The position numbers and the translations under genes were made by a program. A model generated the notes under the pieces. It did no database searches and had not been told where the DNA came from. It saw nothing but the letters and a program-made list of their open reading frames with translations. DNA of 36,284 bases from Kiloniellales bacterium (GTDB taxonomy: Bacteria; Pseudomonadota; Alphaproteobacteria; Kiloniellales; JAKSBE01): positions 1 to 36,284 of the forward strand of contig JASJBF010000050.1 of the NCBI GenBank assembly GCA_030066685.1, read 5' to 3'. Below, piece after piece: positions 1 to 7,837 of the stretch (position 1 is its first letter; each line of letters begins with the position of its first letter).

Positions 1-179
1 AGCCCGAGGTAGGCCTTGCGCCAGCGCAGACCGAGTTCCTCGGAGCCGGCGATGCGGTTCCACAGGGACCAGGAGTCGATCAGCGCCGTAAGGAGGTCGA
101 AGACGACAGCGTCGTAGTGCGCGGAGAACCCGGCTCCGGCGGCGTCCGCGTCGTCACTGTGTCGCGCTTTTCGTCGCAT
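1..179 (-). CDS. HAD-superfamily hydrolase, N-terminal part (runs off window)
   Basis: Reading the minus strand from the ATG at 179 gives an open frame to the window edge. It starts MRRKARHSDD and reaches AVVFDLLTALIDSWSLWN. The segment FDLLTALIDSW matches the first HAD motif (nucleophile Asp followed by hydrophobic residues and Thr). The second Asp of the usual DxDxT is replaced by Leu, as in 2-haloacid-dehalogenase-like members, so a phosphatase role is not assured. Only about 59 residues are visible, so the cap and the other three motifs cannot be checked. The start overlaps the end of the peroxidase gene by 26 bases, suggesting co-transcription downstream of it. The first ~18 residues are low-complexity, and no nearer ATG start is visible. 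Confidence 0.7.
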   Translation of the reverse strand, partial: MRRKARHSDDADAAGAGFSAHYDAVVFDLLTALIDSWSLWNRIAGSEELGLRWRKAYLG

Positions 180-1380
180 CCGGAGGGGCGCTCGGGGCCG
201 GACCGGTCAGGGTGCCGAGGAAGGCGGCGATCTGGTCCAGTTGGAGATCGGTGAGCTCCAGCGCGTTCAGCTCCTGGTGCCCCAGCCCTCCGCCCGGCGC
301 CTTGCGGTAGTGCTCGAGAACCTCGCGCAGGGTCTGAAAACGGCCATCGTGCATGTAGGGCGAGGTCTCGGCGATGTTGCGCAAGGTCGGCACCTTGAAA
401 GCGCCCGAGATTTCGACGCCCCAGGTCCTGACGAAATCGATTTCCTCGCACTGCCCGGGTTTGGCGTCGCTGTAGGGACCGTCGCAGCGGAAGGGGTCCT
501 TCAACGCCTGCTTGACCCCCTTGATCCGGCCGACGTCGTATTTCCTCACGCCCCGCCGAAGCTGGATCAGGCCTATGTTGTGGAACCCGAAATTGGTGAA
601 CAGCGGCCCGTTGTGACACCGCGTGCATTGGGTCGCCTCGCTGATGAAGAGCCTGAGCCCGGCAATCTCGTCCTGGCTCAGTTCCGGCTCCGCGGCGGCG
701 GGCCCCTCGCCCATGGCCTTCACGTAGGCGTCGAAGCGTGACGGCGCGGGCAGGAAGCCTCGCTCGAAGGCGGCTACGGCCTTGCCGACGTTGGCGAAGG
801 CCCGATTGATCGCTTCCTCGTCATCGGCCTCGCCCGGCAACGTCCCGAAGACCTCCTCGTAGGCTGCCCGCAAATCCGGATCCGCCGCGATGACCCCCAG
901 AACGCGGCGGCGGTCGAAGCCATGCTCGACCGGCGTCTCCAGGGGCACCAGCGCCTGCGCCCAGTGGCTGTCCCGGCGGCCGTCCCAATAAAGCCAGGGG
1001 CTGTAGGCTGTGCCGATCAGGCTGGGGGCGCCGCGCTTCGTCTCACCGATGCCCTGGGACAGTGCAAGGCCGTCGGTGAAGTACTTCTCCGGCTGATGGC
1101 AGGTCGCACAGGCCACCTTCGCGTTGTCGCTGAAACGGGTATCGAAGAAGATCCGCTTTCCCAGTTCCGCGGCCCGGGGATCATCGGCGAAGCGGTTCGA
1201 AGGGTCGGGCGGCGGCGGCTCGAGGCTGTCGAGCTGCAGGGAACGCAGCATCCGCAACTCCGCCGGATTCCAGTCCTGGGCGGCACTCTCCTGGGCGACC
1301 ACGGTCTGCGCCGCTGCCAACCAGAGCATCAGCGCTGCCGTCAGCGGCCAGGGCGCCCTGCGAAAGATCGCCGTCAACAT
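154..1380 (-). CDS. Di-haem cytochrome c peroxidase (CcpA/MauG family)
   Basis: Periplasmic di-haem peroxidase family protein of about 408 residues, which would reduce H2O2 using electrons from small cytochromes. Two CxxCH haem sites are visible: CATCH at about residues 91-95 and CTRCH near residue 250. Family motifs around them include GKRIFFDTRFS, ACATCHQPEKYFTDG, SPYMHDGRF and a C-terminal LTDLQLDQIAAFLGTL. A signal peptide (FRRAPWPLTAALMLWLAAAQTVVAQ) begins right after the ATG at 1380, which has GAGCGGGG upstream, so I chose that start. The frame extends to an ATG at 1503 that overlaps the stop of the YtkA-like gene as ATGA. Translation from there would place the signal peptide more than 40 residues in. 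The neighbours (YtkA-like, LVIVD-repeat) are also exported. MauG-type modification enzymes share this fold, so the exact substrate is open. Confidence 0.9.
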   Translation of the reverse strand: MLTAIFRRAPWPLTAALMLWLAAAQTVVAQESAAQDWNPAELRMLRSLQLDSLEPPPPDPSNRFADDPRAAELGKRIFFDTRFSDNAKVACATCHQPEKYFTDGLALSQGIGETKRGAPSLIGTAYSPWLYWDGRRDSHWAQALVPLETPVEHGFDRRRVLGVIAADPDLRAAYEEVFGTLPGEADDEEAINRAFANVGKAVAAFERGFLPAPSRFDAYVKAMGEGPAAAEPELSQDEIAGLRLFISEATQCTRCHNGPLFTNFGFHNIGLIQLRRGVRKYDVGRIKGVKQALKDPFRCDGPYSDAKPGQCEEIDFVRTWGVEISGAFKVPTLRNIAETSPYMHDGRFQTLREVLEHYRKAPGGGLGHQELNALELTDLQLDQIAAFLGTLTGPAPSAPPDATKSATQ

Positions 1381-1499
1381 CCCCGCTCGTTCGCCCGCCG
1401 GCGCCGACCCCACGCCGCCGGCGTCGAGATGGGACGGTCCCGGCGCCGGGGCACCGAGCGAGAGATCCTGGGACACACGCCTCTTCATTCCGGCCGAAC

Positions 1500-2015
1500 T
1501 CATGGCTCGACCAGCAGGTTGAAGCTGACCCTGTCGGACTTCTCGTGAGCGGTGATCCCCATGGCCATCGCCCACCAGCCGGTCATGCTGAACTTGATGC
1601 CTTTCACGGCATAGGTGCCGGGCTCCACTTCCCCGGTGATCCTGGGGTCGGTGGGGAAGCCGTGATTGTGCAGGGGCATCCCGCCGTAAAACTTCACCTC
1701 CGCCCCGGTGACGGGAGCACCCTCGGGAGTTTCGATCCGGATCAGCCAGGTATGAATCTCGTTGAAGGGCGCAGGCTCCTCCTCCGGCGAAACGCTGACG
1801 CGGAACAGGCCCGCCTCGCTCGCCTTTTTCACTTCGGTATCATATCCCAAGGGGAGGCCGACGTCGGTCAGCCTCTTCTGGCCGAGCCGAACCTCTTCGC
1901 TCAGCACCTCCCATTGCTCGAGAAAGCCGAACTCGTCGGCGGCAACCTGCGCGCTTGCGGTGCCGCAAGGCACCGTGGTCGCGAGCATCGCAATGATCCA
2001 GAGTCTCCGGAGCAT
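1500..2015 (-). CDS. YtkA/FixH-like periplasmic protein
   Basis: Small exported protein of about 171 residues. It has a signal peptide (LRRLWIIAMLATTVPCGTASA, likely cut before QVAADEF) and a C-terminal beta-sandwich resembling the YtkA/FixH-like domain. Recognisable parts are the stretch on intrinsic properties of a compound (PEGAPVTGAEVKFYGGMPLHNHGFPTDPRI) and the closing EPGTYAVKGIKFSMTGWWAMAMGI. Domains of this type occur in copper-handling and cytochrome-oxidase accessory proteins. The conserved His-Asn-His and Met residues could bind metal, but that is inference. I chose the ATG at 2015 because the signal peptide starts there. Its stop overlaps the ATG at 1503 in the peroxidase frame, so the two are probably one transcript and may work together. 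Confidence 0.7.
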   Translation of the reverse strand: MLRRLWIIAMLATTVPCGTASAQVAADEFGFLEQWEVLSEEVRLGQKRLTDVGLPLGYDTEVKKASEAGLFRVSVSPEEEPAPFNEIHTWLIRIETPEGAPVTGAEVKFYGGMPLHNHGFPTDPRITGEVEPGTYAVKGIKFSMTGWWAMAMGITAHEKSDRVSFNLLVEP

Positions 2016-2129
2016 TATCCTACCCTTGCGATCGACACCCTGAACGCCTGTGGCGCCGACCGCCCCCACAACGGCAACCGGGACCGGCTGAGCCGGCCCC
2101 GGTATCATGACCAGCCGTGTTATCGGCTA

Positions 2130-3620
2130 TCAGTCGTCGTCGTCTCCGTCCCCGTCGTCGTCATCGTCGTCGTCGAAGTCAAAGCGAAGCCGCGGACGCA
2201 GGAGGAAGAATCCGCGATCCATGCTGCTGACGGCGATAATGTTGGGGCGCTTGAAGTAGGGATAGTTGCTCCAGGTGCCGCCGTCGAAGGTCGCGTTGTT
2301 GTCCTCCGGATACATGTCGAAGAAGGCGACCTCGTCATAACGGCCATCGGCGACCCTGCTGATGTCGAAGATCCGCAGACCCGAAGTGTAGTTCGAGGCG
2401 AAGGAATATTTGCCCCGCGTGTAGAGATTGTGGTCGATCGAGGTCTCGCCGTTCGTCGTCTCGGCGAAAAGCACGGGGTTCTCGAGATCGTGAAGGTCCC
2501 AGAGCCGGGTCGTGGTCGTCGAGACCGCCTCGAAGAGCTCGTCCAGTTCGTCGTCGTGAATGAAGTAGGCCTGATCCGGCGTCAGCCAACCCTGGTGGCT
2601 GTAGCCGAAACCATCCGCGTAGGGCGTGTTCGAGATGACCTTGACGTCGTCCTTGTCGGTGACGTCGACGATGGACAGCGTGTTGAAGAAGGGCGCCTCG
2701 CCTTCGCTGCTGCGGTTGGCGGAGGAGCTGAAGCAGATCTCGTGATTCCGATACCTTCGGTCCGGACCCTTGTAGTTCACGCACTGCGTGTCGTGAACGT
2801 AGCCATGCTCGCTGAAGCAGCCGGCGTTGGTCGGATTGCTGGGATCGGAAATGTCGATCATCTCCAGACCGCCGCGGCAGGTGTTGGCCCCGACCACGTA
2901 GGCGAAGCCCGAGTCCACGTTGATCGCGACGTTGTGCGAGCTGGAGAACTCGTTGTAGAGGGCGGCGTTTTCCAGAATCACCGGCCCGTCGCGGCCGTCG
3001 AGACCACGCAGGGTCCGCAGGTCGAGAACCTGCAGGCCGTGATTGGTCGCCTCGGAGCCGATGAAGGCGTGGTTCTTGTAGACCTTGATGTCACGCCAGA
3101 GCTCCCGGTTCGGATCCAGGGCAGCCGCCGGCAGGAAGCCGACCACCTTCGGCCGCAACGGCCGGGTGACGTCGATGGCAAGCGTGCCTTCCGTCGCCCC
3201 GAGGAGCGCGTACTCGCGCCGAGTCTTCGGATCGGTCCAGCCCCAGATGTCGTTGACGAAGCTGACGCCCAGCTCGGCGATGTCGATGTGAGCGAGCAAG
3301 TCGACGTCCTTGCAGGGATACTGCCCCGCCGCAAGGCCACGCTTGCACGCGGCGAAAGTGAAGCCACCGGCACTCGATGTCGAGGCGTCGGCCGTCGCGG
3401 CCGAGCTGCTTGCGGCCGAGCCGCTCAAGGCGGTCGTGCTCAGGCTGCGCGTAGCGGACGACGCCTGGGTCTCAAGAAGCTTGGCCTTGTTCTTGGCCGC
3501 GATGAGTCGGAAGGATTCCGTCTTGCCGCCGTCGAAGTCGTCGGGTCTGTGTGCATTCGCTGTGGTGGAGATCGCAATGGCGGCCGCAGCGGCCAAAACG
3601 ACCGTTGTAAAGTGATTCAT
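2130..3620 (-). CDS. LVIVD-repeat / choice-of-anchor B family exported protein with poly-Asp tail
   Basis: Exported protein of about 496 residues. The ATG at 3620 is preceded by GGAGG and followed by a signal peptide (TTVVLAAAAAIAISTTANA). After a Ser/Ala-rich linker (about residues 45-85) come repeated beta-propeller blades of the LVIVD kind: EYALLGATEGTLAIDVTRPLRP, HAFIGSEATNHGLQVLDLRTL, FAYVVGANTCRGGLEMIDIS, FASNYTSGLRIFDIS. This matches the 'choice-of-anchor B' family, whose biochemical role is not established. The C-terminus is unusual: after FFLLRPRLRFDF it ends in an almost pure run of Asp with two Gly (DDDDDDDGDGDDDD). Family members usually end in a short sorting tail, so the acidic tail may bind calcium or take the anchor's place; this is inference. 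The gene precedes the YtkA-like and peroxidase genes on the same strand. Confidence 0.8.
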   Translation of the reverse strand: MNHFTTVVLAAAAAIAISTTANAHRPDDFDGGKTESFRLIAAKNKAKLLETQASSATRSLSTTALSGSAASSSAATADASTSSAGGFTFAACKRGLAAGQYPCKDVDLLAHIDIAELGVSFVNDIWGWTDPKTRREYALLGATEGTLAIDVTRPLRPKVVGFLPAAALDPNRELWRDIKVYKNHAFIGSEATNHGLQVLDLRTLRGLDGRDGPVILENAALYNEFSSSHNVAINVDSGFAYVVGANTCRGGLEMIDISDPSNPTNAGCFSEHGYVHDTQCVNYKGPDRRYRNHEICFSSSANRSSEGEAPFFNTLSIVDVTDKDDVKVISNTPYADGFGYSHQGWLTPDQAYFIHDDELDELFEAVSTTTTRLWDLHDLENPVLFAETTNGETSIDHNLYTRGKYSFASNYTSGLRIFDISRVADGRYDEVAFFDMYPEDNNATFDGGTWSNYPYFKRPNIIAVSSMDRGFFLLRPRLRFDFDDDDDDDGDGDDDD

Positions 3621-3648
3621 TTTTGAAGCCTCCCAGCTTATACACGCG

Positions 3649-3678
3649 ACGATAGAGCAGGCTTCGCCGAATTGTAAA
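3649..3678 (-). promoter_or_regulatory. Putative sigma-70 promoter of the LVIVD gene
   Basis: On the minus strand a -35-like TTTACA (3678-3673) and a -10-like TATCGT (3654-3649) are separated by 18 bases, about 30 bases before the start codon at 3620. The match is partial and seen by eye only. Confidence 0.35.
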
Positions 3679-3698
3679 GCGCCTTCCTCACCTGAAGG

Positions 3699-3721
3699 GG
3701 GTAGAAAGCAGTCTTCTACCC
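3699..3721. repeat. 8-bp perfect inverted repeat upstream of the LVIVD gene
   Basis: GGGTAGAA (3699-3706) and TTCTACCC (3714-3721) are perfect complements separated by 7 bases, just upstream of the putative promoter. It could be an operator or a chance hairpin; no regulator is assigned. Confidence 0.4.
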
Positions 3722-4157
3722 TCAAGAGCTGCAATCGGGACACAAAAGTTCCAAACTCGGATCGAAAACGAAACAATCCAAACAGACGGCTGTCTTCCGA
3801 GCTTCGCCCCCGAATCGCCGGGTCCGGCGCGTGCCGCCGCGTATAATCCCAGCTTTTTTGTGGTTTCTGCCGAAGCTTGCCGCCGCCGCGGCCGGAGGGC
3901 CGATCGGCGCCCACACTCAGGAGGTCTGACGGCGCCCGTTCCCACGCTCAACACCTCGGCCCCGGCGGGTCCATAGCCATAACAAGGTAATGCCCGGATG
4001 GGTTGTCAGACTCTAAGGGGTTGAACAAGGCATAAGCATATTGTCTTAAAGCGGGTTACCCGTTATTGGCGAAACCACTTGGCGCCGCTTGCAGCGAAGG
4101 ACGGATTGCGCCCGCCCGCCGGCCGCGGTGGGCGCGACGGCGAGGCGCGAGAATCCA

Positions 4158-6149
4158 TCACGCGTCTCCGGCCCGGCGCCGGCCGACCACGACGCCGCAG
4201 GCCTCGAGCCGCACGTCGCCGAGGATGGTGTCGTAGCCGGCTAAGAGCTCCGCAACGACGACGGCCTCCGGTCCGTAGTTAAAGACGTAGCGGTGGCGGC
4301 CGCGGTCCCTCACCCGGATGTCCGCGGGCAGGCGGCGCGTCTCGAGACCGGCGTCGCGCGCCAGCCGCTCAACCACATCGAGCGCGTAGGCGGGCGACGG
4401 CAGGCCGGCCAGGTAGGCGACCCCGCCCCGCTGGGCCAGTGCGATCTCGCCGTCCTCGGTGAGGTCGATCACGTCGACGCCGGGCGCCACGACGAGCTCG
4501 CGCCAGAGCGCGAAGTGCGCCTCCGCGCCCTTCTCCGCGATGCCGAGGGTCTCGAAGGGGGGCAGGCTCTCGACCCGCGACACGGTCAGGGGGATCAGCG
4601 ACCGGAAGGCGCCAGGCGGCAGGGATTCCGGGATCTGGAACTCCTTGGTCTTTGACCCGCTGCGCGGTCCGAGCAGCACCCGCTGCCCCGCCGCCCCGAG
4701 GGCCGCCGCCAGCGCCGGGTCCTCTGCGAAGAGGCCCGGGACGATGACGAGCGCCCGGCCGGAGACGGCTTCCGCGGTCGCGGGCACGACGTCGACGGCG
4801 AGGCCGAGTTGCCGCAGGACGCGATAAAAGAGCAGACAGAGGTCGAGGTAGCGGAAGCCCCGGCCCTGCGGTTGGATTTCCCAGGCCCCGGCGCTCTCGT
4901 AGTCGAAGACCAGCGCGACCGGCGCTCGGGACAGGGGGTCCGGCGCGCCGAGCGCGGCGAACTCCCGCGCCAGGGCGGCGACGACCTCGAAGGCCTCGTT
5001 CGGCCGTCCATCGGGCAGCAGAAGGCCCTCGTGCATCTGTTCCTGGCCGAAGGGCGCCTGGCGCCAGCGGAAGAAGCTGACGACCTCTGCCCCGGCCGCG
5101 AAGGCCTCCTGGGCCCAGAGCCGGACCGCGCCCGGCGCCGGGATCGGGTTGTGCGGCGCCCAGTTGACCGCGCCGGGCTGCTGCTCCATCACCCACCAGC
5201 GCCCGCGGCCACAGGCCCGGTAAAGATCGTGGTGGAAGGCCTGGAAGTCCGGGTCGCCGACCTTGAGGTAGCGACGCTTGCGGTCGTCGTCGCGGAGGTC
5301 GCGCTCGAGATGGCCAAGCGGATAGCTGTCCCAAGTCGCGACGTCGAGATCGGCAGAGAGCGCGAAGTGATCGAAGCCGGTGAAGCCGCCCATGAAATTG
5401 TGCAGGACGTCCCGCCCAGGGGAATGGCGGCGGATGATTTCGACCTGGCGGCGGTTGAAAGACACCACCGCCTCCGAGGCGTAGCGCCGGAAGGCAAGCT
5501 CATGGGCCGGGTTCGCCTCCGTGACGGTCAGGTTCGGCAGCCCGACCTCGTCGAAGGCGCGGTACGCCATCGACCAGAAGACATTGCCCCAGGCCCGGTT
5601 TAGCGCCTCGACCGTCCCGTAGCGCGCCGCACACCAGGCGCGGAAGCCGTCGAGGGCCGCCGCCGAGTAGCTCAAGACCGTGTCATGGCAGCCGTACTCG
5701 TTGTCGGTCTGCCAGGCGACCAGCGCCGGATGGCTTCCGAAGGCCTCGGCCAGGGCGGTGACGATGCGCGCGCTCTCCTCCCGGTAGCCCGGGTGGCTGA
5801 AGCAGTAGTGCCGGCGCGACCCGAAGCCGCGCGGCCGGCCCTCGCGGTCGACCGCCAGCATCTCCGGCATGCGGTCGACCAGCCACTTGGGCGGACAGGC
5901 GGTCGGCGTCCCGAGCACGACCTCCAGGCCCGCGGCTTGCAGGGTGTCGATCGCGCGCGCCAGCCAGTCCAGACACAGCCCGCCCGGTTCCGGCTCCAGC
6001 CGCGACCAAGCGAACTCGCCGATCCGCACGACCGAAATGCCGACTTCGCGCATCATCGCGGCATCGGTCGGCCAGCGTTCTTCGGGCCAATGCTCCGGGT
6101 AATAGCAGACCCCGAGCCTGGGCCGGCGCGGCGCGTCCTCACCGCTCAT
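4158..6149 (-). CDS. bga: GH42 beta-galactosidase
   Basis: Cytoplasmic glycoside hydrolase of about 663 residues that would release galactose from beta-galactosides. The GH42 N-terminus is clear (LGVCYYPEHWPEERWPTD, VRIGEFAWSRLEP, GTPTACPPKWL). The acid/base Glu sits in WQTDNEYGCH (about residue 151) and the nucleophile Glu in the SFFRWRQAPFGQEQMHEG region near residue 310. A trimerisation-type middle domain and a C-terminal beta domain follow. The ATG at 6149 is chosen because homology begins within ten residues; the upstream extension is an Arg-rich shadow of the aldolase gene. It overlaps the aldolase stop by 11 bases and is last in the galactoside operon. There is no signal peptide, so the substrate must be imported, consistent with the ABC genes upstream. 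Confidence 0.95.
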   Translation of the reverse strand: MSGEDAPRRPRLGVCYYPEHWPEERWPTDAAMMREVGISVVRIGEFAWSRLEPEPGGLCLDWLARAIDTLQAAGLEVVLGTPTACPPKWLVDRMPEMLAVDREGRPRGFGSRRHYCFSHPGYREESARIVTALAEAFGSHPALVAWQTDNEYGCHDTVLSYSAAALDGFRAWCAARYGTVEALNRAWGNVFWSMAYRAFDEVGLPNLTVTEANPAHELAFRRYASEAVVSFNRRQVEIIRRHSPGRDVLHNFMGGFTGFDHFALSADLDVATWDSYPLGHLERDLRDDDRKRRYLKVGDPDFQAFHHDLYRACGRGRWWVMEQQPGAVNWAPHNPIPAPGAVRLWAQEAFAAGAEVVSFFRWRQAPFGQEQMHEGLLLPDGRPNEAFEVVAALAREFAALGAPDPLSRAPVALVFDYESAGAWEIQPQGRGFRYLDLCLLFYRVLRQLGLAVDVVPATAEAVSGRALVIVPGLFAEDPALAAALGAAGQRVLLGPRSGSKTKEFQIPESLPPGAFRSLIPLTVSRVESLPPFETLGIAEKGAEAHFALWRELVVAPGVDVIDLTEDGEIALAQRGGVAYLAGLPSPAYALDVVERLARDAGLETRRLPADIRVRDRGRHRYVFNYGPEAVVVAELLAGYDTILGDVRLEACGVVVGRRRAGDA

Positions 6150-6789
6150 CGAGCCCCCCGCCGAAGGCCTCGTCATAGGCCGCGATGACCGCGCGCGCCT
6201 TGGCCGCGACCTTCCCCGGCGGGTCGCCCGGCACGTAGAGGCTGGTGCCAAGGCCGAAGCAGCGGAAGCCGGCGGCGGCGTAGGCCCTGAAGTCGGCCTC
6301 GGAGACCCCGCCCACGGCCCCCATGACCGTGCCCATCGGCAGCACGGCGCGAAGCGCGGCCAGGCCGGCAGGGCCCAGCGCGCTGGCCGGAAAGATCTTG
6401 AGCGCGGAGGCCCCGAGCCGCAGCGCAGCGAGCGCCTCGGTCGCGGTGAAGACCCCCGGCAGGGTCACCAGGCCCTGCGACACGGCGCGTCCCAGGACCG
6501 CCTCGTCGACGTTCGGGCTGACCATCAGCCGGCCGCCGGCATCGCGCAGCCGGCCGACGTCCACGGCATCGAGAACCGTGCCGGCCCCGACCAGGAGCTC
6601 GGCGCCGAAACCGCGCGCCAGGCGCTCGATCGAGTCGAAGGGCGCCGGCGAGTTGAGCGGCACCTCGATCGCCTCGAAGCCGGCCTCGGCCAGGGCGCCG
6701 GCGATACGTTCGATCTCGTCGGGCCGGATGCCGCGTAGGATCGCCACCAAGTCCCGGCGGAGCGGCGGCCAGGGTTTCGCCGCGGTCAT
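6139..6789 (-). CDS. dgoA: 2-dehydro-3-deoxy-6-phosphogalactonate aldolase
   Basis: Class I aldolase of the KDPG/KDPGal family (216 residues), which splits 2-keto-3-deoxy-6-phosphogalactonate into pyruvate and glyceraldehyde 3-phosphate. Visible signatures are LVAILRGIRPDE, FEAIEVPLNSPAPFDSI (the 'NSP' loop typical of DgoA rather than Eda), VGAGTVLD, VSPNVDEAVL and ALKIFPASALGP, which carries the Schiff-base Lys. The ATG at 6789 overlaps the dgoK stop as ATGA, implying translational coupling. Directly preceded by the matching kinase, so the assignment to the galactonate branch is firm. It completes the last step of De Ley-Doudoroff galactose catabolism. The earlier galactose dehydrogenase, lactonase and galactonate dehydratase are not in this window. 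Confidence 0.95.
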   Translation of the reverse strand: MTAAKPWPPLRRDLVAILRGIRPDEIERIAGALAEAGFEAIEVPLNSPAPFDSIERLARGFGAELLVGAGTVLDAVDVGRLRDAGGRLMVSPNVDEAVLGRAVSQGLVTLPGVFTATEALAALRLGASALKIFPASALGPAGLAALRAVLPMGTVMGAVGGVSEADFRAYAAAGFRCFGLGTSLYVPGDPPGKVAAKARAVIAAYDEAFGGGLDER

Positions 6790-7760
6790 GCCCGTTGCCT
6801 CGCGAGGCCGCCGGCCGCAGCCTTGGACGCGATCGCCATCAGGCCGGCGCAGACCGCTCGATCGGCGTCGACGGTCGCCACCCTGACACCTGCGTTCGCA
6901 AGGGCCGCCTCGTAGAGGCGCGCCATGGTGCCGCTCGCGACCAGGGTCACCGCGCCGGAGCCGTCCCCGTCGCGCAGGGCGACCGCCACCTCCGCGCCGA
7001 TCAGGAGCCCCGAGAGCCGCGCCGCAGCGGCAGCCCCGGTCAGGCCGTCGAGAAGACCGGCCGCCCGGATCGAAAAGAGCTCGGCCAGAACCCGCTCCGG
7101 CGCCGCCAGCGCGCGCGAGAGAGCCTCCAGGAAGACCGGGTCCCAGGCGTCGACCTGGGCGGCCGCCTCGGCCTCGACGGCGGCCAGGCTGTGGCGGAGG
7201 ATCGAGTGCCTGGACAGGACGGCGAAGAGCTCGCCGGTCAGGTAGCTTGTGAAGTCCTCGACCCGCCGGTCCTCCAGCATGACCCATTTGGAATGAGTCC
7301 CGGGCAGGCAGACCCGCCTGCGGCCGGTCTCGCCGAGGGGAACCGGGCCGGCGACCGTGACCCCGATCAGCTGGGTCTCCTCGCCGCGCATCACGTCGGG
7401 CGCGGCGGGGTCCCGCTTGGCCAGACCGGGCACGATGCGCACCTCAAGGTCGGTGCCTGCCACCGCCACGACGCCCTCGGCGAGCTTGTCCAGCGAGGCC
7501 GGCAGGTCGACATAGGGCGCCTCGAGCCAGCCCTCGTGGGAGCCGGCCATGCCGCAGATCAGGATGGGCAGCGTCTCCGGCGCCAGGAGCCGGCCCAGAT
7601 GGTTCCGCAGCACCGCCTCGAAGCCGAGGCGCCGCCCGGCCTCCAGGCCCTCCGATCCCTGGCTCAAGGCGAGGACCCGGCCCTCCGAGTCGAGCAGCCA
7701 GAGCCGGAAGCGCGTGGTGCCCCAGTCAACCGCCGCCAGCACGGGCCCGCCCTCGGTCAT
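6786..7760 (-). CDS. dgoK: 2-dehydro-3-deoxygalactonokinase
   Basis: ATP-dependent sugar-acid kinase of about 324 residues phosphorylating 2-keto-3-deoxygalactonate for the adjacent aldolase. DgoK-family motifs are plain: AAVDWGTTRFRLWLLD near the N-terminus, ICGMAGSHEGWLEAPYVDLPA, MRGEETQLIGV, CLPGTHSKWVML and FTSYLTGELFAVLSRHSIL. The ATG at 7760 has GGAGG six bases upstream and is followed directly by the conserved N-terminal strand, so I prefer it to the longer frame. The end overlaps dgoA (ATGA). The start overlaps the stop of a 26-codon micro-ORF that links it to the alpha-galactosidase gene. Confidence 0.95.
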   Translation of the reverse strand: MTEGGPVLAAVDWGTTRFRLWLLDSEGRVLALSQGSEGLEAGRRLGFEAVLRNHLGRLLAPETLPILICGMAGSHEGWLEAPYVDLPASLDKLAEGVVAVAGTDLEVRIVPGLAKRDPAAPDVMRGEETQLIGVTVAGPVPLGETGRRRVCLPGTHSKWVMLEDRRVEDFTSYLTGELFAVLSRHSILRHSLAAVEAEAAAQVDAWDPVFLEALSRALAAPERVLAELFSIRAAGLLDGLTGAAAAARLSGLLIGAEVAVALRDGDGSGAVTLVASGTMARLYEAALANAGVRVATVDADRAVCAGLMAIASKAAAGGLARQRA

Positions 7761-7837
7761 GCCCGGCCTCCGCCGCCGAGCAGGGTCTGGCCGCCGATCA
7801 TCCGCGCGCCGAATGGAAAGGCGACACCCAGATCCAT
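7757..7837 (-). CDS. 26-residue micro-ORF coupling alpha-galactosidase to dgoK
   Basis: An ATG at 7837 overlaps the alpha-galactosidase stop as TGATG and is preceded by a good Shine-Dalgarno (AAGGGGAGC). The frame encodes MDLGVAFPFGARMIGG plus ten more residues ending GGGGRA. Its stop TGA overlaps the dgoK ATG as ATGA. I recognise no domain. It could be a translated linker that carries ribosomes across the gap, the relic of a deleted gene in this operon, or chance. Its perfect fit at both ends and the strong ribosome site argue that it is at least translated. Confidence 0.35.
   Translation of the reverse strand: MDLGVAFPFGARMIGGQTLLGGGGRA

Larger units (their letters stand above)
3621..4157. 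other. Intergenic region upstream of the LVIVD gene and downstream of bga
   Basis: About 540 bases without a supportable gene; the open frames here lack homology and start signals. It holds the putative promoter (3649-3678) and an inverted repeat (3699-3721) of the LVIVD gene. The stretch 3980-4075 is more AT-rich, with a short GGGTTACCC palindrome near 4052. I see no T-run hairpin acting as terminator for the beta-galactosidase operon that ends at 4158. Confidence 0.5.

Noticed and set aside
1545-3626. 693-codon plus-strand frame opposite the LVIVD and YtkA-like genes
   Set aside because: No recognisable domain, no ribosome site. The opposite strand has signal peptides and clear families, so this is a GC-rich antisense shadow.
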